A stretch of 33,175 nucleotides of DNA from Atopococcus tabaci DSM 17538 (GTDB lineage Bacteria; Bacillota; Bacilli; Lactobacillales; Carnobacteriaceae_A): contig NZ_AUCD01000017.1 of the NCBI RefSeq assembly GCF_000429585.1, positions 1 to 33,175 of the forward strand, written 5' to 3'. The notes under the pieces are model-generated. The model saw nothing but the letters and a program-made list of their open reading frames with translations, was not told the DNA's origin and ran no database searches. Every line of letters begins with the position of its first letter. The first letter of the stretch is position 1. Made by a program: the position numbers and the translations under genes. Of the stretch, positions 1-7,666 are shown one piece after another.

Positions 1-251
1 ACTTTATCTTTAATGTATTGGGTTTGTTTTCTTGTAAAGGTCTTTTTCTTAGCGCCACACTTTGATTTATTCTGTTTATACTGATCAAAGTATTCTATAA
101 TTGAACCGCCTTCCTTTAGGAAGGAAACGACATTATAGACCGGTTGATTTGATCGACCGATTTTCCGAGCAATCTTATAAGGTTTTAATCCAGTATCAAA
201 ATAAGTTTCTATCCAGCTAAGTTCTTTCATGGTAAGATGTGTGTAGGCCAT
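1..251 (-). mobile_element. IS30-family transposase, N-terminal part (runs off the window)
   Basis: Reading the minus strand from the ATG at 251 gives 83 codons that run past base 1. The protein starts MAYTHLTMKELSWIE and continues with a helix-turn-helix (KPYKIARKIGRSNQPVYNVV) and a basic KQNKSKCG segment, the usual N-terminus of IS30-family DDE transposases (HTH_38 domain). The catalytic domain lies outside the window. A Shine-Dalgarno site (aggagtga, minus strand, 259-266) precedes the start. The element's outer end is probably near 345, where an AT-rich stretch (323-347) resembles a terminal inverted repeat, but without the other end I cannot fix it. The identity rests on the protein; the boundary is inferred. 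Confidence 0.85.
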
Positions 252-692
252 TTGTGGTCACTCCTCTAATTTTCGTGGTTGGAACTTAGTGAGAGTGTAT
301 CACAAATGGTTTTCTATTTTTCTAGCTTAATTTTACAATTCAAGTTTTTAAAAAAGAGTAAATTTTGATTTTTTTGCTGGTATTCTTCTCCGCTACGATG
401 TAATATGGAGACAAGTAAGAAAAAGGATAACGTTTCCAGAATCCGTATCCTTCGACTCATCAGGTTTACCCATCATTCCCACCTTAAACCATCCTCGGTT
501 TATCTTTTTACATTCCTTTATTTTTTCTTTATCCAAACTCGTTCCATCCATATTTTTTTATTATTCTTTGTTTTCCCCATTTATTGAAAATAGGAGAGAC
601 CAGGCTTATTTAGTGTATTCTCTTTTTCATCCCCGCAGCATTCCAGAGCATTATTCCCCTAAAAAAAACTCCATAGGAAGAAGGTATTCCCC
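252..692. other. Gene-free AT-rich stretch between IS30 and the EPS operon
   Basis: About 440 bases hold the non-coding end of the IS30 element (to about 347) and then AT-rich sequence. The only reading frame of note (405-587, 60 codons) has no Shine-Dalgarno site, is dominated by F, I, L and S, and resembles no family I know, so I do not call it a gene. No tRNA, riboswitch or clear terminator is visible. Confidence 0.5.
584..612 (+). promoter_or_regulatory. Possible sigma-A promoter for the EPS operon
   Basis: TTGAAA (584-589) and TATTTA (607-612) are separated by 17 bases and lie about 80 bases before the first glycosyltransferase. The -10 box is a weak match. The region is AT-rich, so a chance match is quite possible. 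Confidence 0.3.
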
Positions 693-1769
693 ATGAAAGT
701 ACTCCATGTGTTGTATACAAGCCAGTTGTCAGGTGCGGAGAATGTCGTCGCGGACATCTGCATGATGTTTGAAGGCGAGATTGAAACCGCCTACTGTTCG
801 CCGGATGGGACAATCCGTTCTGCTTTAGACGATCGAAATGTCCGGTTTCTTCCGATGAAAAAATTTACTTATTTGGAGCTGAAAAGAGTTATCCGCACTT
901 TTGATCCCGATCTTATCCATGCCCACGATGTCCGAGCGACCGTTTTGGCCTCTCTTGCTGCTGGAGATATTCCGTTGATTTCGCATCTCCATGTCAATAA
1001 AGACGATATGGCACGAGCAACGGTGAAATCCATTTTGTACAAATGGGCAGTGGAAAAAGCGGAAAAAGTGATCATGGTTTCCACCAGCTGTCTGGACGAA
1101 TACCGCTATAAGGCAGCCATCAAAGAAAAAGCTGTCTTATTGGAAAACGTATTGAATCCAGATCGTGTTGAAAAACTGGCCAATTATGACAAAAAAGATT
1201 ATGGATTCGATTTTGTGTTCATTGGCCGGCTCACCGATCAAAAAGATCCCGAACGCATCGCAAGAGTCGCCTCCAAGGTGTTGCAGAAAGTGCCTGGGAG
1301 CCGGTTTGGCATCATCGGGGAAGGGCCGCTGAAAAAAGACATGGAACGTATCTTTGAACAAGAGCAAGTCAGCGATCAAGTGACGTTTACAGGCAGACTG
1401 TCTTATCCTTACAGGGCATTGAAAGACTCTTCTTGCCTGCTGATGTGTTCCAAATATGAAGGGACACCCATCGCTGCGCTTGAAGCGATGGCGTTGTCGG
1501 TGCCGATTGTATCCACCCCGGCGGACGGGATGAAGCAGCTGGTTGTGCCGCACGAAACAGGATTTCTTTCCACCAATGATGAAGAACTAGCAGAATCAGT
1601 GGTGCACTTGCTCACATCACTTGACTTACAGGAAGATATGTCCAAAGCCAGCTACCGATATTACCAGCGATTGAATGACCACGAAGCCTATAAGAAAAAG
1701 CTGGCGGATCTTTACAAGACAGTTCTTCAACCCGTTTCCATACCTGAGAAAGTGGAGGTGGAATCATGA
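693..1769 (+). CDS. GT4-family glycosyltransferase (EPS/capsule)
   Basis: A 358-residue cytoplasmic retaining glycosyltransferase of the GT-B fold, predicted to add a sugar from a nucleotide-sugar donor to the lipid-linked repeat unit of an exopolysaccharide. The N-terminus MKVLHVLYTSQLSGAENVV is the acceptor-side Rossmann start with the SGAE loop. The C-terminal half has FVFIGRLTDQKDP, GEGPL and the GT4 EX7E motif EGTPIAALE, followed by PADGMKQLV. The length is typical for the family. The start ATG follows an aggaagaagg sequence with a longish spacer. Its last bases overlap the next glycosyltransferase by four (ATGA), which implies translational coupling. Sugar and linkage specificity cannot be read from sequence. 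Confidence 0.88.
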   Translation: MKVLHVLYTSQLSGAENVVADICMMFEGEIETAYCSPDGTIRSALDDRNVRFLPMKKFTYLELKRVIRTFDPDLIHAHDVRATVLASLAAGDIPLISHLHVNKDDMARATVKSILYKWAVEKAEKVIMVSTSCLDEYRYKAAIKEKAVLLENVLNPDRVEKLANYDKKDYGFDFVFIGRLTDQKDPERIARVASKVLQKVPGSRFGIIGEGPLKKDMERIFEQEQVSDQVTFTGRLSYPYRALKDSSCLLMCSKYEGTPIAALEAMALSVPIVSTPADGMKQLVVPHETGFLSTNDEELAESVVHLLTSLDLQEDMSKASYRYYQRLNDHEAYKKKLADLYKTVLQPVSIPEKVEVES

Positions 1770-2848
1770 AGAAAAAAATGGCTGTATTGGTTCCTTCCAT
1801 GGCTGGCGGAGGCGCAGAAAAAGTCGTGGTAAATTTATTGAGAAACATCGACAAAGAGGCGTTTGATGTTCACTTGGTGCTGGTCCGGGCGGAAGGTCCT
1901 TATATGGATCTGGTTCCCGATTCCATTTCCATGACCGATTTGAACGCTCCCCGTGTCCGGTATGCCCTCACGAAACTGATTAAGACGCTTAACTCAATCC
2001 AGCCGGAATTGATTTTTTCCACACTCGATGAATTGAACTTGGCGTTGGTCCTCGTGAAACCCTTTTTGAAACAGAGTCCCAAACTCATCGTAAGAGAAGC
2101 CAACACCCCATCAAAAACCCTCAGCACATTATCTTCTCTAGACAAAACAATCACCCAATTCTTATACCGTCGTTTTTATCCTAAAGCAGACTTGATCATT
2201 GCGCAGTGTGATGCGATGAAACAAGACATCATCCGCACCTACAATCTCCCCAGCGAAAAAATCACCTACATTTACAATCCCTTGGATATCCATGACATCA
2301 GAAACAAAGCGTTGAAGGAAAATCCGTATGACACAAGGAACATCAATCTGCTGGCTGTCGGAAGATTGAGTTACCAAAAAGGGTTTGATGTGCTGTTGCG
2401 GGCATTCAAACACGTCCTTCAAGAAGAACCGTCAGCCAGACTCACGCTGCTGGGAGAAGGAGAACTGTTGGAAGATTTGTCCCAGCTGGCAGTGGATCTG
2501 CAAATAGACAAGCAAGTAGATTTTTCTGGGTTCAAAAAAAACCCGTACCCTTATTACTTCCATGCGGATACATACGTATTGTCGTCGAGATGGGAAGGAT
2601 TCCCGAATTCATTACTGGAAGCCTTGGCGTGTGGAACGAAAGTGGTGGCCACCGATTGCCAAAGCGGACCCAGGGAAATCCTCTTGAATAATGACTATGG
2701 TCTGCTTGTGGAAGAAGAAAATCCGGAAGCACTTGCTGCGGGAATACTTGAATCGATTCGCGGAGAAAACAAGAGCAGCAACCGGGCGGACCGCTACCAT
2801 ATCGATTCAATCATGACAGAATACGAGGAAGTGTTCCTTCATGTATAG
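1766..2848 (+). CDS. GT4-family glycosyltransferase (EPS/capsule)
   Basis: A second 360-residue GT-B glycosyltransferase. The N-terminus is MKKKMAVLVPSMAGGGAEKV, with the GGAEKV loop typical of GT4 enzymes of capsule clusters. The C-terminal donor domain carries LLAVGRLSYQKGFDVLLRAF, LLGEGEL, the EX7E motif EGFPNSLLE, and CQSGPREIL, which resembles the SGP segment of GalNAc- and Gal-transferring GT4 proteins. The start is chosen because ggaggtg lies seven bases upstream and the ATG overlaps the previous stop. It acts at the cytoplasmic membrane face on the undecaprenyl-linked intermediate. The actual sugar remains unknown. Confidence 0.88.
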   Translation: MKKKMAVLVPSMAGGGAEKVVVNLLRNIDKEAFDVHLVLVRAEGPYMDLVPDSISMTDLNAPRVRYALTKLIKTLNSIQPELIFSTLDELNLALVLVKPFLKQSPKLIVREANTPSKTLSTLSSLDKTITQFLYRRFYPKADLIIAQCDAMKQDIIRTYNLPSEKITYIYNPLDIHDIRNKALKENPYDTRNINLLAVGRLSYQKGFDVLLRAFKHVLQEEPSARLTLLGEGELLEDLSQLAVDLQIDKQVDFSGFKKNPYPYYFHADTYVLSSRWEGFPNSLLEALACGTKVVATDCQSGPREILLNNDYGLLVEEENPEALAAGILESIRGENKSSNRADRYHIDSIMTEYEEVFLHV

Positions 2849-2879
2849 AGAATGCCTTGTGAAAGGGTGGAGGTGAATC

Positions 2880-4220
2880 ATGGAAAGCATTGTATCAATT
2901 GCCGGCGGTTTGGTTGTTGCTGCGGTCGGCAGTTTCCTCATACTGAACAATCTGATCCGAAACAAAAAAATCCAGCTGGTCGACTGGACGCTGTTGATGT
3001 ATACCGCTTTATACGGTATCGGGTTTCCAATCGTGTACATCGGAACACTTGCCGGGAAGAACTCCATGCCGTTCGATTATTTTATCCGGCAGTACGGTTT
3101 GGCAGAAATATTGTTTTATTACTGCATCGTGTTGTTGATGATGATCAGCACCATGTTCGGCTGGTCGTTGTTTCCGGAGAATACCAAAAAACAAGAGCAG
3201 CAAGAACTTGAGCCGCTCGAAGCCGATTCGTTTTTTCTCAGAAAATTCACGGGTTTCGCCTGGCTGATGTTTTTTGTCTCGTTTGCCGGTTACTATCTCT
3301 ACACGCATGCCTATGGCGGTTTTATCGGGCTTTTGGATCACACCATCGCCATCCGCGCCGGGTATTCAACAGTCGGCAATCCGTTCAGTTTCTTGGAAAA
3401 ATTTGGTCAATTTTCATTGGTATCCGCCTACTCTTTTTATGCGTTGATCATCGATCCGCGGTTAAAGAGCCATCACTTCAAATGGAACATGACGGGATTT
3501 GGTCTTTCCTTTTTGTTCAGTACATATGTGCTGTTCAGCTGGGGCGGCAGGGGAGCGATGGTGTACTTCTATCTGATTCTCGTCTTAGCCGCTGTGTACT
3601 TAAAAAAAGAACAGCTTTGGTCCTTCATACAAAATTTGTCGAAAAAAATGATTGCAGTTCCGGTCATCTTTTTCGGCCTGAATCAGCTGTGGGGAAGGTC
3701 AGAAGACTCGGACCTGTGGACCATGATTGTCGGGACGATTTCTTACCCGTTCGTTTCTTTCATTGGAGTATTCCAAAGTTTTACACACCGCTTTTTCGTG
3801 GATGTGGTGCAGGCGCCTTTGTATTTCCTTCCGAGCAGTTTGTGGGGAACCATTGATATGGAGACCGCCGATTCTTGGACAACCATTTTGATTTCCGGTG
3901 CGCGCAAAGGCGAGAGCGGCGGAAACGGACTGGTGACGGGAACGATTCCGAATGACTTTTTGACTTTTGGGTATATGCAGGCCAACGTAATCGGGGTCAT
4001 TGCTCTGGCACTCATTTTCGGATTGGTGTTGAAAATCATTCATGTGAAAGTGTCCGACATTCCTTACCGCGGCATCCGCCATGTGTTGTACGCCATTGTC
4101 ATCGTAAGATTTGCCATCTTGATCATTTTGGGCGGAGATCTTGCGCAAATCATCATCAGCAATTGGGGATTGTTCGTCTACCTCATGCTGTTCCAAATAT
4201 ATAAGGCAATCCGGCCATAG
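2880..4220 (+). CDS. Wzy-like oligosaccharide repeat-unit polymerase
   Basis: A 446-residue polytopic membrane protein with roughly ten to twelve hydrophobic segments and short charged loops. Such proteins polymerise flipped repeat units on the outer face of the membrane in the Wzx/Wzy pathway. Two points support the call: the central membrane helices with YVLFSWGGRGAMVYFYLILV, where the arginine-bearing WGGRGA resembles the conserved loop of this family, and the long outward loop with GARKGESGGNGLVTG. Its place between glycosyltransferases and a flippase also fits. Start ATG at 2880 after ggaggtg. Wzy proteins diverge strongly, so the assignment is by topology and context more than by sequence identity. 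Confidence 0.78.
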   Translation: MESIVSIAGGLVVAAVGSFLILNNLIRNKKIQLVDWTLLMYTALYGIGFPIVYIGTLAGKNSMPFDYFIRQYGLAEILFYYCIVLLMMISTMFGWSLFPENTKKQEQQELEPLEADSFFLRKFTGFAWLMFFVSFAGYYLYTHAYGGFIGLLDHTIAIRAGYSTVGNPFSFLEKFGQFSLVSAYSFYALIIDPRLKSHHFKWNMTGFGLSFLFSTYVLFSWGGRGAMVYFYLILVLAAVYLKKEQLWSFIQNLSKKMIAVPVIFFGLNQLWGRSEDSDLWTMIVGTISYPFVSFIGVFQSFTHRFFVDVVQAPLYFLPSSLWGTIDMETADSWTTILISGARKGESGGNGLVTGTIPNDFLTFGYMQANVIGVIALALIFGLVLKIIHVKVSDIPYRGIRHVLYAIVIVRFAILIILGGDLAQIIISNWGLFVYLMLFQIYKAIRP

Positions 4221-4240
4221 AAAAAGGGGGAAACCATCAA

Positions 4241-5767
4241 GTGGAAACGAGCAGAAGAAAGGCTACTGCCCAAAACATAGTGGTCGAATTTTCTTATCAG
4301 CTTATCATGATCAGTTTCGGCTTCATCATTCCGCGTTTATTTTTGACACATTACGGACCGACCATACACGGCTTGACGTCATCGATCACCAATGTCATGA
4401 GCTATGTTCTGCTGCTGAATGCAGGACTGAACACGGCTTCGATTCAAGCACTGTATGATCCGTTGAACCGCAAAGACACACAGCGTTTGAACGAAGTGTT
4501 GAATGCCATCCGGCAGTATTATTTCCAAACCGGCCTCATGTTCACAGCAGCCATTGTCGCGCTGGCCTTCATCCTTCCGATTTATATCCTGGACATTCCC
4601 AGAGGTACGGTGTTCAGTTTGATGCTGGTTATGGGGCTTCAGAGCACATTGAACAGTTTTCTCGTCAGCAAAAACACGGTTCTGCTCCAAGCCGACCAAA
4701 AATTGTACATGGCAACATTGTTCAATATGGCTGCCTTGTTCTTGAGGGGAATTCTTCAAACGGGACTTATTCTGGTCAACAGTTCCGTTATTGTCGTGCA
4801 GGCAGTGCCGGCGCTGATGATGCTCGTCATTATGGTGTTGCAGAACGTATACGTCCGGAAACACTACCCGGGATTGAATACACGAGTGAAGCCGGACAAA
4901 ACCGCTTTGTCCAAACGCTGGTCGGCATTTTTGCACCAGATTTCTGGATTGGTCGTCAACAACACCGACATCATCATCTTGACTGTCGCAACAGGAGACA
5001 TGATTTTGGTCAGTATCTATTCGGTGTACCAGCTGGTGTTTTCAAATCTCTACAATTTGATGAAAGCCGTCTTTTCAGAAGGAAGTGTGGCCAGTTTCGG
5101 GAGTTTGATGGTCACAAAAGACGAAGAAGGGATCAAGCGGAATTACAACTTGTATGAATTCATCTACTTTGCGGCTGTATCCGTCATTTATTCAGTGACC
5201 GCCGTCTTGATCTTGCCGTTTGTCAGTTTGTATACGGCGGGGACACAAGATGTGGCTTATGCGGATCCGCGGATCGCGGTCTTGTTCGTGGTGATCGGTG
5301 TGGTAAAAAACTTGCGTGTTCCAGGAACCACATTAATCGATGCAGGCGGCTTTTATAAAGAAACGCAGTGGCGGGCTGTGCTTGAAGCGTTCATCAACAT
5401 CACGGTGTCATTGCTTCTTGTAGGGCGTTTAGGACTCTATGGTCTGCTTATAGGGACGGTCGCGTCATTTGCCTACCGCACACTGGACATCATTTTCTTC
5501 TCCAATCGGCATATTTTGAAGCAATCTTCAGGCAAAACGATGTGGCGGGCAGGGAAAGTGATCTTGATTGTCATGACTACGGTCTTCTTCTTCACCACTG
5601 TCTTCCCGCTGTCCATCAGCAGCTGGATGAATTGGATCCTCTCAGGTATCGTCATCGGTTTGTTCTCTGTCGCAGCCACATTCATTTTCAGCGTCTTGTT
5701 TGAGCAGTCACTCATGAAAGAAATGATGGTTTCATTTAAACAGTTCATCAAAGTCAAATTCGTTTAA
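4241..5767 (+). CDS. Wzx-like polysaccharide flippase (MOP superfamily)
   Basis: A 508-residue membrane protein with about 12-14 predicted membrane spans, of the polysaccharide-biosynthesis/MATE-like (MOP) superfamily. It would flip the lipid-linked repeat unit from the cytoplasmic to the outer face. The N-terminal segment FSYQLIMISFGFIIPRLFLTHYG resembles the first helix of Gram-positive Wzx/CapF proteins. The start is GTG at 4241 (aaagggggaaa Shine-Dalgarno site upstream), 20 bases after the polymerase stop. It has about 14 bases to the following chain-length regulator. Function follows from topology and neighbours; the transported unit is unknown. Confidence 0.82.
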   Translation: METSRRKATAQNIVVEFSYQLIMISFGFIIPRLFLTHYGPTIHGLTSSITNVMSYVLLLNAGLNTASIQALYDPLNRKDTQRLNEVLNAIRQYYFQTGLMFTAAIVALAFILPIYILDIPRGTVFSLMLVMGLQSTLNSFLVSKNTVLLQADQKLYMATLFNMAALFLRGILQTGLILVNSSVIVVQAVPALMMLVIMVLQNVYVRKHYPGLNTRVKPDKTALSKRWSAFLHQISGLVVNNTDIIILTVATGDMILVSIYSVYQLVFSNLYNLMKAVFSEGSVASFGSLMVTKDEEGIKRNYNLYEFIYFAAVSVIYSVTAVLILPFVSLYTAGTQDVAYADPRIAVLFVVIGVVKNLRVPGTTLIDAGGFYKETQWRAVLEAFINITVSLLLVGRLGLYGLLIGTVASFAYRTLDIIFFSNRHILKQSSGKTMWRAGKVILIVMTTVFFFTTVFPLSISSWMNWILSGIVIGLFSVAATFIFSVLFEQSLMKEMMVSFKQFIKVKFV

Positions 5768-5781
5768 CAGGAGGGAATAAG

Positions 5782-6540
5782 ATGGAAAAAGGAATCAGTT
5801 TGACACATGTGTTTCAAGTACTTAGAAAAAAAGCGGGATGGATCATCGGATTGAGTGTCACAGGATTGCTTATCGCGTGGATGGTTACACGATATGCGGT
5901 CACGCCGCAGTATACGTCCAACACAAAAATTTTGGTGAACTACACGCAGGCGAGCGACATCATCCAGCAGAGTGACATTGACATCAACTTGCAAATGATT
6001 AATACGTACAAGGATATCATTGAAAATCCAATCATATTGGATGATGTCCGGGAAGAGCTCAATTTGACCATCGGGAATGGCGAGCTGAGCCAAAAGATGG
6101 AAATCACCAGCAAAGAAAATTCCCAAGTGTTTGCCGTTCAAGTCACGGACGAAGACCCTGTGCAGGCGGCAGCAATCGCCAACACCATCGCGACAACATT
6201 TCAAGAAAACATCAATGAGATCATGAATGTCGAAAACGTCACCATCATCTCAAAAGCGGTTCCGTTTACGGAACCTGTTTCACCCAATGTGCTGCTGAAT
6301 TTGGCAGTGGGCTTCCTTTTAGGATTCTTGTTGAGTATCGGGAAAATATTCTTCGATGAGTACACAGACAATTCAATCAAAACAGAAGAGTTTGTGACCG
6401 AAGAATTGGGATGGCTGAGTCTCGGTCAAGTGAACGAACTCACTGCAGAAGAACTGTCGACGCAAACGCGGACACAAGCAGCTGGAGCGATGGAACGAGA
6501 AGGCAGCAGTCGACGAGCCGGATTGAAAAGCAGGGTATAG
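5782..6540 (+). CDS. Wzz/CpsC-like chain-length regulator and kinase modulator
   Basis: A 252-residue protein of the Wzz/polysaccharide co-polymerase family. A first membrane helix (residues about 20-38, WIIGLSVTGLLIAWMVT) is followed by an outward domain with PQYTSNTKILV and the NTYKDIIENP segment. A second helix (about 172-190) follows the proline-rich FTEPVSPNVLLN. In Gram-positive systems this protein sits at the membrane, activates the tyrosine kinase made by the next gene and helps set chain length. The C-terminal tail after the second helix (about 55 residues, ending in a charged Arg/Glu/Ser-rich stretch) is the expected cytoplasmic kinase-contact region. Shine-Dalgarno aggagg precedes ATG at 5782. 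Confidence 0.87.
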   Translation: MEKGISLTHVFQVLRKKAGWIIGLSVTGLLIAWMVTRYAVTPQYTSNTKILVNYTQASDIIQQSDIDINLQMINTYKDIIENPIILDDVREELNLTIGNGELSQKMEITSKENSQVFAVQVTDEDPVQAAAIANTIATTFQENINEIMNVENVTIISKAVPFTEPVSPNVLLNLAVGFLLGFLLSIGKIFFDEYTDNSIKTEEFVTEELGWLSLGQVNELTAEELSTQTRTQAAGAMEREGSSRRAGLKSRV

Positions 6541-6551
6541 GAGGAGTGACG

Positions 6552-7277
6552 ATGATGAATGCGAAAAACAAACAGCCAAAAAGAGGTGCGGTCGAGGCGG
6601 CAACTTTGGTAGTCCAGGCGCAGCCATTCTCGATTGCAGCGGAACAATTCAGAACAATTCGAACGAACCTGCGTTTTACAATGGTGGACAAAAAAGTGAA
6701 GAGCATTGTTGTGACCTCAGCTAACGCGTCTTCAGGTAAATCGTTCGTTGCAGCAAATTTGGCCGCCACATTTGCGGCTGAAAACAAGAAAGTCCTGTTG
6801 GTGGATGCGGATTTACGCAAGCCAACCGTTCACCGCATTTTTGGAATCCGAAACTTCAATGGACTGACGACCTTGTTGACGGAAGAATCAATCCAATTGG
6901 AGCATATGGTCCACTACAGTTTGGTGTCGAATTTGTTTGTCCTGCCAAGCGGAGCGCTTCCGCCTAACCCAGCGGAATTGTTGTCCTCTCATCGGATGGA
7001 CGTGTTGAAAGCTCAGATGGAAGAAGAGTATGACTTAGTAATTTTTGATATGCCGCCCATCCTTCCAGTTGCAGATGCACAAATTATGGCGGGCAAAACA
7101 GACGGGACCATTTTTGTTATTCCTCAAGGAGGAGTATCTAAGGAGGAAGGGAAAAAAGCGAAGCAGTTATTGGAAATGGTTCAAGCGAACATATTGGGTG
7201 CGGTGATGAACCGTGTGGAACCTGAAAAAGATTCATATTACTACTATGGAGAAAAGACAGATCCATATATGAATTAA
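6552..7277 (+). CDS. CpsD/Wze-like bacterial tyrosine kinase (BY-kinase)
   Basis: A 241-residue cytoplasmic ATPase/tyrosine kinase that pairs with the preceding membrane modulator to control polysaccharide assembly. Visible motifs are Walker A (SANASSGKS), Walker A' (VLLVDADLRKP), Walker B (DLVIFDMPPI) and a C-terminal tyrosine cluster (DSYYYYG plus a terminal Y) that would be autophosphorylated. The Walker A loop lacks the proline and second glycine common in the family (usual form S-x-x-P-G-x-G-K-S). I chose ATG 6552, preceded by aggaggag, instead of an in-frame start at 6411 inside the upstream gene, because residues before it are low quality. A second ATG follows at 6555. It is the last gene of the operon. 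Confidence 0.88.
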   Translation: MMNAKNKQPKRGAVEAATLVVQAQPFSIAAEQFRTIRTNLRFTMVDKKVKSIVVTSANASSGKSFVAANLAATFAAENKKVLLVDADLRKPTVHRIFGIRNFNGLTTLLTEESIQLEHMVHYSLVSNLFVLPSGALPPNPAELLSSHRMDVLKAQMEEEYDLVIFDMPPILPVADAQIMAGKTDGTIFVIPQGGVSKEEGKKAKQLLEMVQANILGAVMNRVEPEKDSYYYYGEKTDPYMN

Positions 7278-7282
7278 ACACC

Positions 7283-7322
7283 AAAACAGGCAGCTTCATT
7301 TTATTGACCCTGCCTGTTTTTA
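7283..7322 (+). terminator. Terminator of the EPS operon
   Basis: Perfect 11-bp inverted repeat (aaaacaggcag at 7283-7293, ctgcctgtttt at 7310-7320) with a terminal T run, six bases after the kinase stop codon. Confidence 0.85.
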
Positions 7323-7340
7323 GTTTGGCAAGATGTTTTT

Positions 7341-7588
7341 GATTCCAACTCGAAAGGGAAGAGAACGCTGAGTTGGAATCAATCCTCGTTTTGATTCCAA
7401 CTCAATGAAAAAAGAGGAACCGAGTAGGAACCAATCGTCATTTTGATTCCAACTCACGAAAAAAAGAGATTTGAGTAGGAATCATTTGGTGTTTTATCGA
7501 CCACTCAAGAAGGATGCTAGGTTCGAGTGGTCGATAAGTGGAGATTTATAGCCCACTCGAGAAGGAAGATGGGGCTGAGTGGTCGATA
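7341..7588. repeat. Tandem array of five hairpins, period about 52 bp
   Basis: Five inverted repeats follow one another at 7341, 7393, 7445, 7495 and 7547. The first three have left arm gattccaactc and right arms gagttggaatc (perfect), gagtaggaacc and gagtaggaatc. The last two have right arm gagtggtcgata, paired with tatcgaccactc (perfect) and tatagcccactc. All loops are 17-18 bases and purine-rich, and the spacers between units are about 11-12 bases, the first three ending in a T tract. No reading frame spans the array. The geometry stays constant while the arm sequence changes between units 1-3 and 4-5. Confidence 0.9.
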
Positions 7589-7617
7589 AGCGACCTCCCA
7601 AAAACCGAATAGAAACA

Positions 7618-7655
7618 AAAAGGCAGAGAATAATAGAATCCATTCTCTGCCTTTT
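7618..7655 (-). terminator. Terminator of the MFS transporter gene
   Basis: Perfect 14-bp inverted repeat (7618-7631 and 7642-7655, aaaaggcagagaat and its complement) just beyond the stop of the minus-strand MFS gene. Read on the minus strand it is followed by a T-rich tail. Confidence 0.8.
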
Positions 7656-7666
7656 GCAATAGTTAG

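Noticed and set aside
405-587. 60-codon frame after the IS30 end
   Set aside because: No Shine-Dalgarno site, biased F/L/I/S composition from AT-rich DNA, and no recognisable motif.
7341-7588. CRISPR array
   Set aside because: Units are palindromes with purine-rich loops, only five in number, with 12-base spacers and no cas genes; spacers are too short and similar to one another.
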